Below the pieces are notes generated by a model. It saw nothing but the letters and a program-made list of their open reading frames with translations. It was not told where the DNA came from and ran no database searches. From Brevundimonas sp. NIBR10 (GTDB lineage: Bacteria; Pseudomonadota; Alphaproteobacteria; Caulobacterales; Caulobacteraceae), in the NCBI RefSeq assembly GCF_027912515.1, contig NZ_CP115464.1, positions 1,922,001 through 1,986,000 on the forward strand: a stretch of 64,000 nt of DNA. The letters are read 5' to 3'. The translations under genes were made by a program, and so were the position numbers. Below are positions 7,262 through 14,997 of the stretch, one piece after another. Every line of letters begins with the position of its first letter. Position 1 is the stretch's first letter.

Positions 7262-9883
7262 CTACGCCGTCGCCTTCTTCTTCGCCGGGGCCTTCTTGGC
7301 TGCGGGCTTCTTCGCTGCCGCAGGCTTCTTGGCCGGGGCCGCCTTCTTCGTGGCTGCCTTCTTGGCCTTGGGGGCGGCGGCGGCGCGGGCGGCGATGAGG
7401 GGGAGGGCGTCCTCGAGCGTCAGGTCCTCGGGAGCCATGCCCTTGGGCAGGGTGGCGTTGACCTTGCCCGACTTCACATAGGGGCCAAAGCGGCCAGCCA
7501 TGACGTGGATGGGCTCGCCGGTCTCCGGGTGGGCCCCCAGGTCCTTGAGCGGGGCGGCAGCCTGGCCGCGACCGGCGAACTTGCCCGCCCGCTTGTCGGC
7601 CAGAAAGGTGACGGCGCGGTTCAGCCCGACCTCGAACACCTCGTCGATGTCGGCGACATTGGCATAGGTGCCGGCATGAAGCACGAAGGGGCCGTAGCGG
7701 CCGAGACCCGCCGTGATCGGCTTGCCGTCCTCGGGGTGAATGCCGACCTCACGCGGCAGGGCCAGCAGGCGCAGCGCCTGATCCAGCGACAGGGTCGCGG
7801 GGCTCCAGCCCTTGGGCAGGGAGGACCGTTTGGGCTTGTCCTCACCGGCGACGGCCGTCTGAACATAGGGGCCGAAGCGGCCGATCTTGAGCTCGACGGG
7901 CAGGCCGGTGACGGGGTCGAGGCCCAGGTCACGGTCGCCGCCGGCCTCTGACCCTTCCGCATTCGCGCCCGCGCCGAAGCCTCGGGTGTAGCGACATTCG
8001 GGATAGTTGGAACAGCCGACGAAGGACGACTTCATCTTGAAGCTGGCCTTCAGGTGCAGACGGCCGGACTTGCACAGGGGGCACAGGCGGGGATCGGTGC
8101 CGTCACCCTTGTCCGGGAACAAGAAGGGGCCGATGGCGCTGTCGAGCTCGTCGATCACGCCCTGGCGTTCCAGCACGGCGGCGGTTGCGGGCTTCAGCTT
8201 GGACCAGAACTCGCGCAGCAGGGCCTTCCAGTCGGCGTCACCGGCGGAGACCTCGTCCAGCTGGGTCTCCAGCGCGGCGGTGAAGTCGTACTGGACCCAC
8301 TGGCCGAAGAACTGTTCCAGGAAGGCGGTGACCAGGCGGCCGTTGTCCTCGGGGATGAAGCGGTTCTTGTCCATGCGGACGTATTCGCGGTCGCGCAGGG
8401 TGGTCAGGATCGAGGCATAGGTCGAAGGCCGGCCGATGCCGAGCTCTTCCAGTTTCTTGACCAGGGTGGCCTCGGAGAAGCGGGGCGGCGGCTCGGTGAA
8501 ATGCTGGTCGGTGCGGACGGCCTCGACCTTTGCCTTGGCGCCCTCCTTGAGGGCGGGCAGGCGGGCGGTGTCGTCGTCCTCTTCGGATTCGGCGCCCTTC
8601 TGCTTTTCGTCGCGGCCTTCCTCATAGACCGCCAGGAAGCCGTCGAAGGTGACGACCTGGCCGGTGGCGCGCAGGCCCGTCAGGCCGTCGGAGGTCTCGA
8701 CGTCGACCGTGGTGCGATCGAGGCGCGCGGCCTCCATCTGGGACGCGACCATCCGCTTCCAGATCAGCTCATACAGGCGTTGCAGGTCGGATTCGAGACG
8801 CAGACTGTCGGGGCGGCGGGCGATATTGGTCGGGCGGATCGCCTCGTGGGCTTCCTGGGCGTTCTTGGCCTTGGTCTTGTAGTAGCGGGCCTCGGCCGGG
8901 ACGAAGGCGGGGCCGAAGGTGTCGGAGATGACCTCACGCGCCTGGGCGATGCCCTCGGGCGTGGTCTGGACGCCGTCGGTCCGCATGTAGGTGATCAGGC
9001 CGCCGGTCTCGTCGACGCCCTCGTACAGTTTCTGGGCCGCGCGCATGGTGCGCTGGGCGTCGAAGCCGAGCTTGCGCGACGCCTCCTGTTGCAGGGTCGA
9101 GGTGGTGAAGGGGGGCGAGGGGAAGCGGCGGACCGGCTTCTTCTCGATCGACCTGATGGTGAAGTCGCCGGCCTTGATGGCGTCGCGGGCGGCGTGGGCA
9201 ACGGCCTCCGAAGGGATGTCCAGGCGCTGGATACGCTTGCCCTCGTGCTTGACCAGACGGGTGGTGAAGGGCGGGCTGTCGGCGGCGAGATCGGCCTCGA
9301 TCGACCAGTATTCCTGGGGCCGGAAGCGTTCGATCTCCAGCTCGCGATCGACTACGATGCGCAGGGCCACCGACTGGACCCGGCCGGCCGAGCGGGCCCC
9401 GGGGAGCTTCCTCCACAGCACCGGCGACAGGGTGAAGCCGACCAGATAATCCAGCGCGCGGCGGGCCAGATAGGCCTCGACCAGTTCCATGTCGAGCTGA
9501 CGCGGGGCGGCCATGGCCTCGAGCACGGCGGATTTGGTGATGGCGTTGAAGGTGACGCGCTCGACGTGGGTGTCCTTCAGCGCCTTCTTCTTGTTCAGGA
9601 CCTCGAGCACGTGCCAGCTGATGGCCTCGCCCTCGCGGTCGGGGTCGGTGGCCAGGATGACGCGGTCGGCGCGTTTGGCGGCGGCGGCGATCTCGGACAT
9701 CCGGGCCGAGGCGCGGGCGTCGACCTCCCACTCCATCTCGAAATCGTCGTCCGGACGAACGGACCCATCCTTGGACGGGAGGTCGCGGATATGGCCGTAG
9801 GAGGCCAGAACCTCATAGTCCGAGCCCAGGTATTTATTGATGGTCTTGGCCTTGGCCGGGCTCTCGACGATGACGAGGTTCAT
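7262..9883 (-). CDS. topA: DNA topoisomerase I
   Basis: 873 residues, a full-length bacterial type IA enzyme that relaxes negative supercoils. The TOPRIM domain has VIVESPAK with Glu7 and ATDPDREGE at 78-86. The active-site tyrosine is Tyr299 in GLITYMRTDG. Around residue 600 a zinc finger is visible (CPLCKSG ... CSNYPECRY), followed by repeated degenerate topo_C_ZnRpt units (GRFGPYV, GRYGPFV, GRFGPYV). The tail is Lys/Ala/Pro-rich (KKAAPAKKPAAAKK), likely for DNA contact and typical of alphaproteobacteria. Start ATG 9883 is chosen because MNLVIVESPAK is the conserved N-terminus; upstream in-frame codons do not match the family. Confidence 0.97.
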   Translation of the reverse strand: MNLVIVESPAKAKTINKYLGSDYEVLASYGHIRDLPSKDGSVRPDDDFEMEWEVDARASARMSEIAAAAKRADRVILATDPDREGEAISWHVLEVLNKKKALKDTHVERVTFNAITKSAVLEAMAAPRQLDMELVEAYLARRALDYLVGFTLSPVLWRKLPGARSAGRVQSVALRIVVDRELEIERFRPQEYWSIEADLAADSPPFTTRLVKHEGKRIQRLDIPSEAVAHAARDAIKAGDFTIRSIEKKPVRRFPSPPFTTSTLQQEASRKLGFDAQRTMRAAQKLYEGVDETGGLITYMRTDGVQTTPEGIAQAREVISDTFGPAFVPAEARYYKTKAKNAQEAHEAIRPTNIARRPDSLRLESDLQRLYELIWKRMVASQMEAARLDRTTVDVETSDGLTGLRATGQVVTFDGFLAVYEEGRDEKQKGAESEEDDDTARLPALKEGAKAKVEAVRTDQHFTEPPPRFSEATLVKKLEELGIGRPSTYASILTTLRDREYVRMDKNRFIPEDNGRLVTAFLEQFFGQWVQYDFTAALETQLDEVSAGDADWKALLREFWSKLKPATAAVLERQGVIDELDSAIGPFLFPDKGDGTDPRLCPLCKSGRLHLKASFKMKSSFVGCSNYPECRYTRGFGAGANAEGSEAGGDRDLGLDPVTGLPVELKIGRFGPYVQTAVAGEDKPKRSSLPKGWSPATLSLDQALRLLALPREVGIHPEDGKPITAGLGRYGPFVLHAGTYANVADIDEVFEVGLNRAVTFLADKRAGKFAGRGQAAAPLKDLGAHPETGEPIHVMAGRFGPYVKSGKVNATLPKGMAPEDLTLEDALPLIAARAAAAPKAKKAATKKAAPAKKPAAAKKPAAKKAPAKKKATA

Positions 9884-10037
9884 TAGGGCGCAGTCTGTTT
9901 GGGAGGCGGCGAAGGTGGTCAGACGCAGCCGTCCTGTCAATCACGCCGATTGTGCAATGCGGAATTCAGCTACGGGTTGTCGTTTACCCTAAAGTTGTGC
10001 AGGGTGAGATTCGCTGTCAGATCCGAGGACCTTCATC

Positions 10038-10229
10038 ATGGCCCGCGCCGAACTTGTCGAGACGTCCGCCGTCGCATCCCGCTCCCCGGCCAGGACGGAA
10101 TATCCTGTCCGCGAATACATCGGCTCCATGGCCCAGGAACTGGCCGAGATGGCGCGCTGGGACGGCGACGAGGTGCTGGCCGGGCTGCTGGAGACCGTCG
10201 CCCTCCGGGCCGAGTCGCCCCGCCCCTGA
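10038..10229 (+). CDS. Small conserved-looking protein, unknown
   Basis: 63 residues, soluble, with no signal peptide or membrane segment. The second half is a predicted amphipathic helix (YIGSMAQELAEMARWDGDEVLAGLLETV). A GAGGA element about 11 nt before the ATG fits an RBS. Codon use is G/C-rich at third positions. I do not recognise the family. It is divergent from topA and convergent with the DHFR-like gene, whose stop lies 10 bp away. Confidence 0.65.
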   Translation: MARAELVETSAVASRSPARTEYPVREYIGSMAQELAEMARWDGDEVLAGLLETVALRAESPRP

Positions 10230-10239
10230 GCGCTCCAGA

Positions 10240-10860
10240 TCAGGCATCGCCGATCGTGCCGGTCCGGACAGGGCCGGCCCGCGTATATAGGCTGGAAACC
10301 ACGCCGGTGGAGAAGGTCAGGGTCCGGTCCAGGGTGAAGCCGGCCGGCGCGGACCCTTGGCCGAACCAGCGCTTGCCGTGGCCGAGGACCACCGGGAAGG
10401 TCATCAGGCGCAGTTCGTCGATCAGGTCGTGAGCCAGCAGGGCGTGCAGCAGGACGCTGGACCCCTGGGTCAACAGGTCGGGTCCGTCGCCCTGTTTCAG
10501 GCGCGCAATCCCGGCCGTGACGTCGCCGGTGAGGGCGACGGTGTTGATCCAGGTCGCCGTCTTCGGGTCCGAGGTGGCGACATATTTGGTGACCCGGTCG
10601 AACAGGGGCCCGATCGGGATTTCCTGATGCACCGGCCAGTAGGCGGCGAAGATGTCATAGGTCCGGCGACCCAGCAGCAGGTCGAACGGGTGACCCGTCG
10701 CGTCGTCGAACACCCCCATGAAGGGGTCGGTGTCCTCGGCCCAGAAGGGGGCGGTCCAGCCCCCGAAGGCGAAGTTTTCCGACGGGTCTTCCTCTGGCCC
10801 GCCCGGCGCCTGCATGACGCCGTCCAGGCTGACGAAGGCGGCGGCGATGAGCTTTCTCAC
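10240..10860 (-). CDS. Dihydrofolate reductase / RibD C-terminal family protein
   Basis: 206 residues beginning RKLIAAAFVSLDGVMQAPGG, the typical N-terminus of the YyaP/RibD_C-type reductase family. Further signatures are DLLLGRRTYDIF, the strand before KYVATS, the nucleotide-binding stretch DGPDLLTQGSSVLLHALL and the ELRLMTFPVVLGHGKR end. These proteins bind NADPH; the substrate of this subgroup is unknown and it should not be equated with FolA. The GTG at 10860 is the start, because the family motif begins there. It is the last gene of the ArsR-led operon, 5 bp after the DoxX gene. Confidence 0.85.
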   Translation of the reverse strand: MRKLIAAAFVSLDGVMQAPGGPEEDPSENFAFGGWTAPFWAEDTDPFMGVFDDATGHPFDLLLGRRTYDIFAAYWPVHQEIPIGPLFDRVTKYVATSDPKTATWINTVALTGDVTAGIARLKQGDGPDLLTQGSSVLLHALLAHDLIDELRLMTFPVVLGHGKRWFGQGSAPAGFTLDRTLTFSTGVVSSLYTRAGPVRTGTIGDA

Positions 10861-10865
10861 GGCGA

Positions 10866-11255
10866 TCAGCTCCGGCGGACGGGGAAGATCTGGCGCAGGG
10901 CCGGATCGCGCAGCCACAGCCCGCCCCACATGAACAGACCCAGATAAACCCCGAACAGGGTGAAGCCGAACAGGGGGTTGTCGACACGCAGGTTGGTCGC
11001 GATCGCGCCGCCCAGATAGGCCGTCATCAGGACGGCCCCGAACACCGCCGTACGCGGGACCAGATACAGGACCAGGCAGGTCAGCTCGATGATCCCCAGC
11101 AGTAGGGTCTTGTCCCCCGACCAGCCGTTCGGCGTCATGCTCTGCGCCACGACGGTGGGCATGAAGAATTTGGGCATGATCGACGCGCCCAGCATGAAGA
11201 CGGCGAACAGGCCGGTCAGGACACGACCGACCCAGACGGTGGCAGTGGCCTTCAT
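10866..11255 (-). CDS. DoxX-like membrane protein
   Basis: 129 residues with four predicted membrane helices (about 9-27, 48-68, 74-92, 97-115), matching the DoxX-like fold. The LLGIIELTCLVLYLVPRTA segment is characteristic. DoxX-family proteins are small integral membrane proteins linked to redox or thiol stress in some bacteria; a specific role is not known here. Its start overlaps the stop of the upstream VOC gene by 4 bp (ATGA), implying translational coupling in the ArsR operon. Confidence 0.85.
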   Translation of the reverse strand: MKATATVWVGRVLTGLFAVFMLGASIMPKFFMPTVVAQSMTPNGWSGDKTLLLGIIELTCLVLYLVPRTAVFGAVLMTAYLGGAIATNLRVDNPLFGFTLFGVYLGLFMWGGLWLRDPALRQIFPVRRS

Positions 11256-11677
11256 GACGGCATCGGACCGGTGGTGTTGATCATCCAGGGGATGCCGAAC
11301 CTGTCGGTGAAGCTGCCGTAGCCGGGCGACCAGAAGGTCTCGCCGAACGCCATGCCGACCGTGCCGCCTTCGGACAGGGCGTCGAACACGCGGCGGGCCT
11401 CCTCGGCGTCTTCGGTGTGGAAGGAGAGGTCAAAACCGTTCTTGGGCTTGTCGATGTTGGGCGCAAACTCGGGCGGCATGTCGGCCCCCATGATCGCCTG
11501 GTCTCCGACCTGGAGCCAGCCGTGCATCAGCCAGCCATCGTACTTCTTGTCGACCGGCATGCCGGGAGGGGCCTCGGCATAGGCGAAGGCCTGGATCTCG
11601 CCGCCGAGGACGGACTTGTAGAACTCCAGCGCCTCGCGGCACTGGCCCTGGAAGCTGAGGGCGGTGACCAGTTTCAT
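11252..11677 (-). CDS. VOC superfamily (PhnB-like) protein
   Basis: 141 residues of the glyoxalase/bleomycin-resistance fold, PhnB-like type: FQGQCREALEFYKSVLGGEI at the N-terminus, GWLQVGDQAIMGAD in the middle, and a C-terminal FWSPGYGSFTDRFGIPWMI module. Such proteins are often metal-dependent enzymes or ligand binders; the metal-ligand pattern is not obvious, so activity is uncertain. Start ATG 11677 follows a GAGAGGAA Shine-Dalgarno-like sequence. It is the fourth gene of the ArsR operon and coupled to the DoxX gene. Confidence 0.88.
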   Translation of the reverse strand: MKLVTALSFQGQCREALEFYKSVLGGEIQAFAYAEAPPGMPVDKKYDGWLMHGWLQVGDQAIMGADMPPEFAPNIDKPKNGFDLSFHTEDAEEARRVFDALSEGGTVGMAFGETFWSPGYGSFTDRFGIPWMINTTGPMPS

Positions 11678-11712
11678 GACGGCGTTCCTCTCTGTCGCGT
11701 TGGGGTTTGGGT

Positions 11713-12207
11713 TCAGTCGGGGTTGGCGAGCAGCCAGGCGTCCAGCCGGTCCATGGTCGAGGTCCAGCCGTAGGTGTGGCCGGTGACGCTGCGTTCGGAC
11801 TTCAGGCCCTCGTGGGTGAAGTCCATCCGGGTCCTGCCGTCGTCGGTCTCGTGCAGGTCGACGGTGACCAGGGTGTCGGCGGGGGGGCCGTCCTCGTGGC
11901 TCTCGTCCCATTTGAAGGTGAAGACCAGGCGGCGAGGCTCGTCGATCTCGCGATAGTGGCCGCCCTGCCAGAGGTCCTCAGCCGTCTCGACCGAGCGCAG
12001 ACAGGCCCGCCACTCTCCGCCGACCCGCAGGTCGTTCGTGCCCGACACCATCGGCCATTCGACCGGACCCATCCAGCCGACCCGCATCTCGGGCCGGGTC
12101 CAGGCGGCCCAGACGAGGGGCCGGGGCGCGTCGAAGGTGCGGGTCATCTCCAGCCGACCCGGCAACAGCGGCGGCAGGGGGCTCAGGGCGGGGGCGACCT
12201 TCGACAT
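11713..12207 (-). CDS. SRPBCC / AHSA1-family protein
   Basis: 164 residues of the START-like Aha1 C-terminal fold. Typical features are the LEMTRTFDAPRPLVWAAWT start of the first strand and helix, the GGEW turn, the EIDEPRRLVFTFKW strand, a D-G-R-T-R-M strand, and a long C-terminal helix containing the GWTSTMDRLDAWL motif. These bind hydrophobic ligands in a central cavity; no ligand can be inferred. It follows the other AHSA1-like gene by 1 bp and is followed by the VOC gene. Confidence 0.88.
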   Translation of the reverse strand: MSKVAPALSPLPPLLPGRLEMTRTFDAPRPLVWAAWTRPEMRVGWMGPVEWPMVSGTNDLRVGGEWRACLRSVETAEDLWQGGHYREIDEPRRLVFTFKWDESHEDGPPADTLVTVDLHETDDGRTRMDFTHEGLKSERSVTGHTYGWTSTMDRLDAWLLANPD

Positions 12208-12208
12208 C

Positions 12209-12709
12209 TCAGAGCGTCGGCAGCAGGGCGTTCAGCTGGTCGGCGACCGTGCCCCAGCCGTCGTGGAAGCCCATGGCCTCGTGCTGCTTCATCGTTTCCT
12301 CCGACCAGTGGCGGGCGGTGGCGACATAGCGGGTCCTGCCGTCGGGCAGGGGGGTCAGCTCGATCTCTGCGGCCATGAAGGGCATGCCGGCCGGCAGCCA
12401 GCCCTTGATGAAGGCGTCGGTGGTGATCCAGCGCCGGTTCGGCTCGACCAGCAGGAAGACGCCGTCGTTGGGCATGACCTCGCCGTCCGGGCCGTTCATG
12501 GTGACGGCGAAGCGGCCGCCGACCTCGGGCTCGATGACCGGGTCGGTGATCCACCAGGGCTTGGGGCAGAACCACTGGGCCAGGATCTCGGGCGTCATCC
12601 AGGCCTTCCAGATCTGCTCCGGCGTGCCGTTCAGGATCCGCTCCAGCACCAGCGCGTGGCCGTGGGCGCCGGTGGCGTGGCAGGGATCGATTTCAGTTTC
12701 TTGGGCCAT
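12209..12709 (-). CDS. SRPBCC / AHSA1-family protein
   Basis: 166 residues. Features are LERILNGTPEQIWKAWMTPEILAQWF, the GGRF turn, RRWITTDAF, and the C-terminal helix motif HDGWGTVADQLNALL, all diagnostic of AHSA1 domain proteins. It begins inside the 3' end of the arsR gene (17-bp overlap), so it is translationally coupled to its regulator. In many bacteria ArsR-AHSA1 pairs regulate themselves; the true ligand is unknown. It is a paralogue of the next gene. Confidence 0.88.
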   Translation of the reverse strand: MAQETEIDPCHATGAHGHALVLERILNGTPEQIWKAWMTPEILAQWFCPKPWWITDPVIEPEVGGRFAVTMNGPDGEVMPNDGVFLLVEPNRRWITTDAFIKGWLPAGMPFMAAEIELTPLPDGRTRYVATARHWSEETMKQHEAMGFHDGWGTVADQLNALLPTL

Positions 12710-13043
12710 CGGGGTCTCCCTTCTGGATTTTCTTCAGATACGCATCGAGGCGGTCGAAACTGGCATCCCAGTATCGCCGATAGTGCTCCAGCCACTCGGC
12801 CATGCCCTTCATGCCCATCGGCTCCAGCCGTGCAGGCCGCCACTGGGCCTCCTTGCCCCGGCTGATCAGACCTGCCTTTTCAAGCACCTTCAGATGTTTG
12901 GACACGGCGGGCAAGCTCATGTCGAACGGCTCGGCCAGATCGCCCACACTGGCCTCGCCCTCGCACAGCCGCGCCAGGATGGCCCGACGGGTCGGATCGG
13001 CGAGGGCGGCGAACTTGGCGGAGAGGGGGTCGGGGGCGGGCAT
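12693..13043 (-). CDS. ArsR-family transcriptional regulator
   Basis: 116 residues with a winged helix-turn-helix: FAALADPTRRAILARL, SVGDLAEPFDMSLPAVSKHLKVLEKAGLI as helices 3 and recognition helix, then a wing (SRGKEAQWRPARLEP). It lacks the ELCVC metal-binding motif of classical ArsR/SmtB sensors, so it is probably a non-metal member that controls the AHSA1 genes behind it. Start ATG 13043 was chosen over the Arg-rich upstream extension. An inverted repeat over the -35 region (13096-13111) is a good operator candidate, suggesting autorepression. Confidence 0.92.
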   Translation of the reverse strand: MPAPDPLSAKFAALADPTRRAILARLCEGEASVGDLAEPFDMSLPAVSKHLKVLEKAGLISRGKEAQWRPARLEPMGMKGMAEWLEHYRRYWDASFDRLDAYLKKIQKGDPDGPRN

Positions 13044-13070
13044 GGCGGGTTTCGTGTTGAACTGATGGGT

Positions 13071-13099
13071 TAAGTACGAGGCGTGTGAGCTGTTGTCAA
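13071..13099 (-). promoter_or_regulatory. Promoter of the ArsR operon
   Basis: On the minus strand a perfect TTGACA (13099-13094) is followed after 17 nt by TACTTA (13076-13071), a weak -10. Transcription would start near 13063, about 20 nt before the arsR start codon. Confidence 0.6.
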
Positions 13100-13111
13100 C
13101 CGGGCGGTTAA
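13096..13111. promoter_or_regulatory. Candidate ArsR operator
   Basis: The inverted repeat AACCG-GG-CGGTT overlaps the -35 hexamer of the ArsR operon promoter. Position and symmetry fit a dimeric winged-helix repressor site. Inferred from position only. Confidence 0.5.
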
Positions 13112-13121
13112 ATGAGCTTGG

Positions 13122-13312
13122 CTCTCCTCCCTGTCGCGCAGCGATGGGGAGGTGGCGCGGCCCTTCTTCAGGGCCGTGACGGAGGGGGCGACATGGTGGC
13201 GAAAAGGGGGGCTCCAAAATCCAACCCGGAAAGACCTCGTCGCCCCCTCCGCCACGGCGCAAGCGGCGCCGCGCCACCTCCGCATTCGCCAAGCGGCGAA
13301 CGGGGAGGAGAA
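13122..13312. repeat. Long imperfect palindromic element (MITE/REP-like)
   Basis: Left arm 13122-13192 and right arm 13239-13312 are imperfect reverse complements. Matching blocks are CTCCTCCC near the outer ends, GGAGGTGGCGCGGC (exact) and GGAGGGGGCGAC (exact) at the inner ends, around a ~46-bp centre. The whole could fold into one long hairpin. It fills the gap between the ArsR operon promoter and the flavodoxin-like gene. It has no coding capacity that looks real. Its shape suggests a non-autonomous mobile or REP-type repeat, but only one copy lies in this window. Confidence 0.7.
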
Positions 13313-13363
13313 GGAACGTCTCGTCTTTCCAACGGTTTGCCCCTTTCAACTCGGAGCATCCCC

Positions 13364-13975
13364 ATGAAGGCCGTCGTCCTCAACTGCACCCTCAAGCCGT
13401 CGCCGCAGACGTCGAGCACCGAGGCGCTCGCAAACGTCGTCATCGCCGAACTGGAGAAGGGCGGGGCGGAGGTGGAGATGGTCCGGCTGGTCGATCTGAA
13501 CATCATGCCGGGTGTCGAAGGCGACATGGGCGATGGCGACGACTGGCCTTCGGTGGATGCCAAGCTGAAGGCGGCCCAGATCGTGGTGTTCGCCACCCCG
13601 ACCTGGCTGGGTCAGATGTCGAGCGTGGCGCTGCGGGCGCTGGAGCGGATGGACGCCTGGTTCGCAGAGACCGACGACAGCGGGCGGCCGGTGGCCTTCG
13701 GCAAGGTGGCGGGCATCGTCGTCACCGGCAACGAGGACGGGGCTCACAACATCGTGGCGACCATCTCCCAGAGCCTGATCGACATGGGCTTCACCATCCC
13801 GGGGCAGAGTTGGACCTACTGGCACTTGGGGCCAGGGCCCGGGCCGGACTATGTCGAGACGGATCAGGGGCACGAATACTCCGACCGGGTCGGGCGCAAT
13901 GCGGCTCGCAATCTGGTGGCCCTGGCGAAGGTGCTGACTCCGGAAACCTATCCCGTGCCGGAGAGCGGGGGATAG
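13364..13975 (+). CDS. Flavodoxin-like NAD(P)H-dependent oxidoreductase
   Basis: 203 residues of the flavodoxin fold. The N-terminal strand and phosphate loop region is VVLNCTLKPSPQTSSTEAL, and a second FMN loop is VVFATPTWLGQMSSVALRALERMD. FMN reductases of this family use NAD(P)H to reduce quinones, azo compounds or iron chelates; the substrate here is unknown. Start ATG 13364 is set by the family N-terminus MKAVVLN and a GGAG element about 8 nt upstream. The palindromic element lies directly in front, so its promoter may fall inside or right after that repeat. Confidence 0.88.
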   Translation: MKAVVLNCTLKPSPQTSSTEALANVVIAELEKGGAEVEMVRLVDLNIMPGVEGDMGDGDDWPSVDAKLKAAQIVVFATPTWLGQMSSVALRALERMDAWFAETDDSGRPVAFGKVAGIVVTGNEDGAHNIVATISQSLIDMGFTIPGQSWTYWHLGPGPGPDYVETDQGHEYSDRVGRNAARNLVALAKVLTPETYPVPESGG

Positions 13976-14042
13976 CCAACGCCAGCGACATTCCCGGCAC
14001 CCGTGCTAGGCTCGGCGGGTCACGCCACCTCTGAGACCGTCC

Positions 14043-14432
14043 ATGATCGCCACCGTGTCCCAGGGACTTGTCGTCGCGGCGGGGGTCTGGCTGATCGGCC
14101 TGGGCGCCTTCATGCTGGTCCGGCCGCGTCAGGCGCTTGTGGCTCTCAGTCGCATGGGTGGGTCACCGGGCGTCCATGTCGGCGAGATGGCGGTGCGTAT
14201 CCTGGTCGGTGCGGCCATGGTCCTAGCCGCCGCCGGGTCTCGATACCCGCTTGCGGTGATGGTGATCGGCGGGTTTCTGATCGTCTCGGCTGTGGTCCTG
14301 TTGGTCCTGCCCCGACGCTGGCATGCGGCCTATTCGACGTGGTGGGCGAGCCATATTCCGGTCCCGGCCGTTCGCCTGATCGCGCCGCTCTCCTTCGTCA
14401 TGGGCGGGGCGTTGATCTGGGTCGTCACCTAG
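14043..14432 (+). CDS. Small integral membrane protein, unknown
   Basis: 129 residues with four hydrophobic stretches (about 8-27, 50-66, 70-90, 107-128). A conserved-looking RPRQALVALSRMGGSPGVHVGE loop joins the first two. I do not recognise a named family. A GCTAGGCT element at 14005 lies 38 nt upstream and resembles a Caulobacter -10 box. It is flanked by unrelated single genes. Confidence 0.75.
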   Translation: MIATVSQGLVVAAGVWLIGLGAFMLVRPRQALVALSRMGGSPGVHVGEMAVRILVGAAMVLAAAGSRYPLAVMVIGGFLIVSAVVLLVLPRRWHAAYSTWWASHIPVPAVRLIAPLSFVMGGALIWVVT

Positions 14433-14529
14433 AACACGCGGGCAGCCGCCTTTCACAGACGGACTCATGCGGTGTTGGCGTCTGCGATCCGGGCCTCTAT
14501 GACGGAGGCGTACAAACCGGGAACTTCTG

Positions 14530-14997
14530 ATGTCGATGCTCGCCCTGGGCTTGGCCCTCGCGCTCCAGACCGCGACCACACCCGAGGCGGAGGTTGCCGC
14601 CGTGCTGGACCGGTTGAACGTGGCGTCGAGCGCCGCCGACGGGCCGGCCTATTTCGCCCTGTTCACGCCGGATGCGCGGTTCATCGGGACGGATGCGTCG
14701 GAGCACTGGTCGCGGGCCGAGTTTCAGGCGCTGTACGAACCCTATTTCGCCTCGGGCAAGGGCTGGTCCTATCCGGCGACGGCGCGGACTATCACCCTCG
14801 CGCCGATCGACTGCCGCTGCGTGGCCTGGTTCGAGGAGAAGCTGGTCAACGCGAAGTACGGCGAGACGCGGGGGTCCGGCGTGCTGAGGTTGGTCGATGG
14901 CCAGTGGAAGATCGAGCAGTATGTGCTGAGCTTCTCGGTGCCGAACGATCGGTCGGACGCGGTCATCGCGGCGATCAAGGCCGATCCGGCGCCCTGA
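14530..14997 (+). CDS. SnoaL/NTF2-like protein, probably exported
   Basis: 155 residues. A short hydrophobic N-terminus (MSMLALGLALALQTA) looks like a signal peptide. The rest fits the NTF2-like cone fold of the SnoaL/DUF4440 group: an EVAAVLDRLNVASSAADGPAYFALF helix, FTPDARFIGTDASEHWSR, and a C-terminal strand GVLRLVDGQWKIEQYVLSF. These domains can be enzymes or ligand binders; no catalytic residues are clear. Its TGA shares one base with the ATG of recO, so the two are coupled. Confidence 0.83.
   Translation: MSMLALGLALALQTATTPEAEVAAVLDRLNVASSAADGPAYFALFTPDARFIGTDASEHWSRAEFQALYEPYFASGKGWSYPATARTITLAPIDCRCVAWFEEKLVNAKYGETRGSGVLRLVDGQWKIEQYVLSFSVPNDRSDAVIAAIKADPAP

Noticed and set aside
8054..9886. 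Long plus-strand frame opposite topA (610 codons)
   Set aside because: Shadow of topA; composition is Gly/Asp/Leu repeats from reverse-complemented codons.
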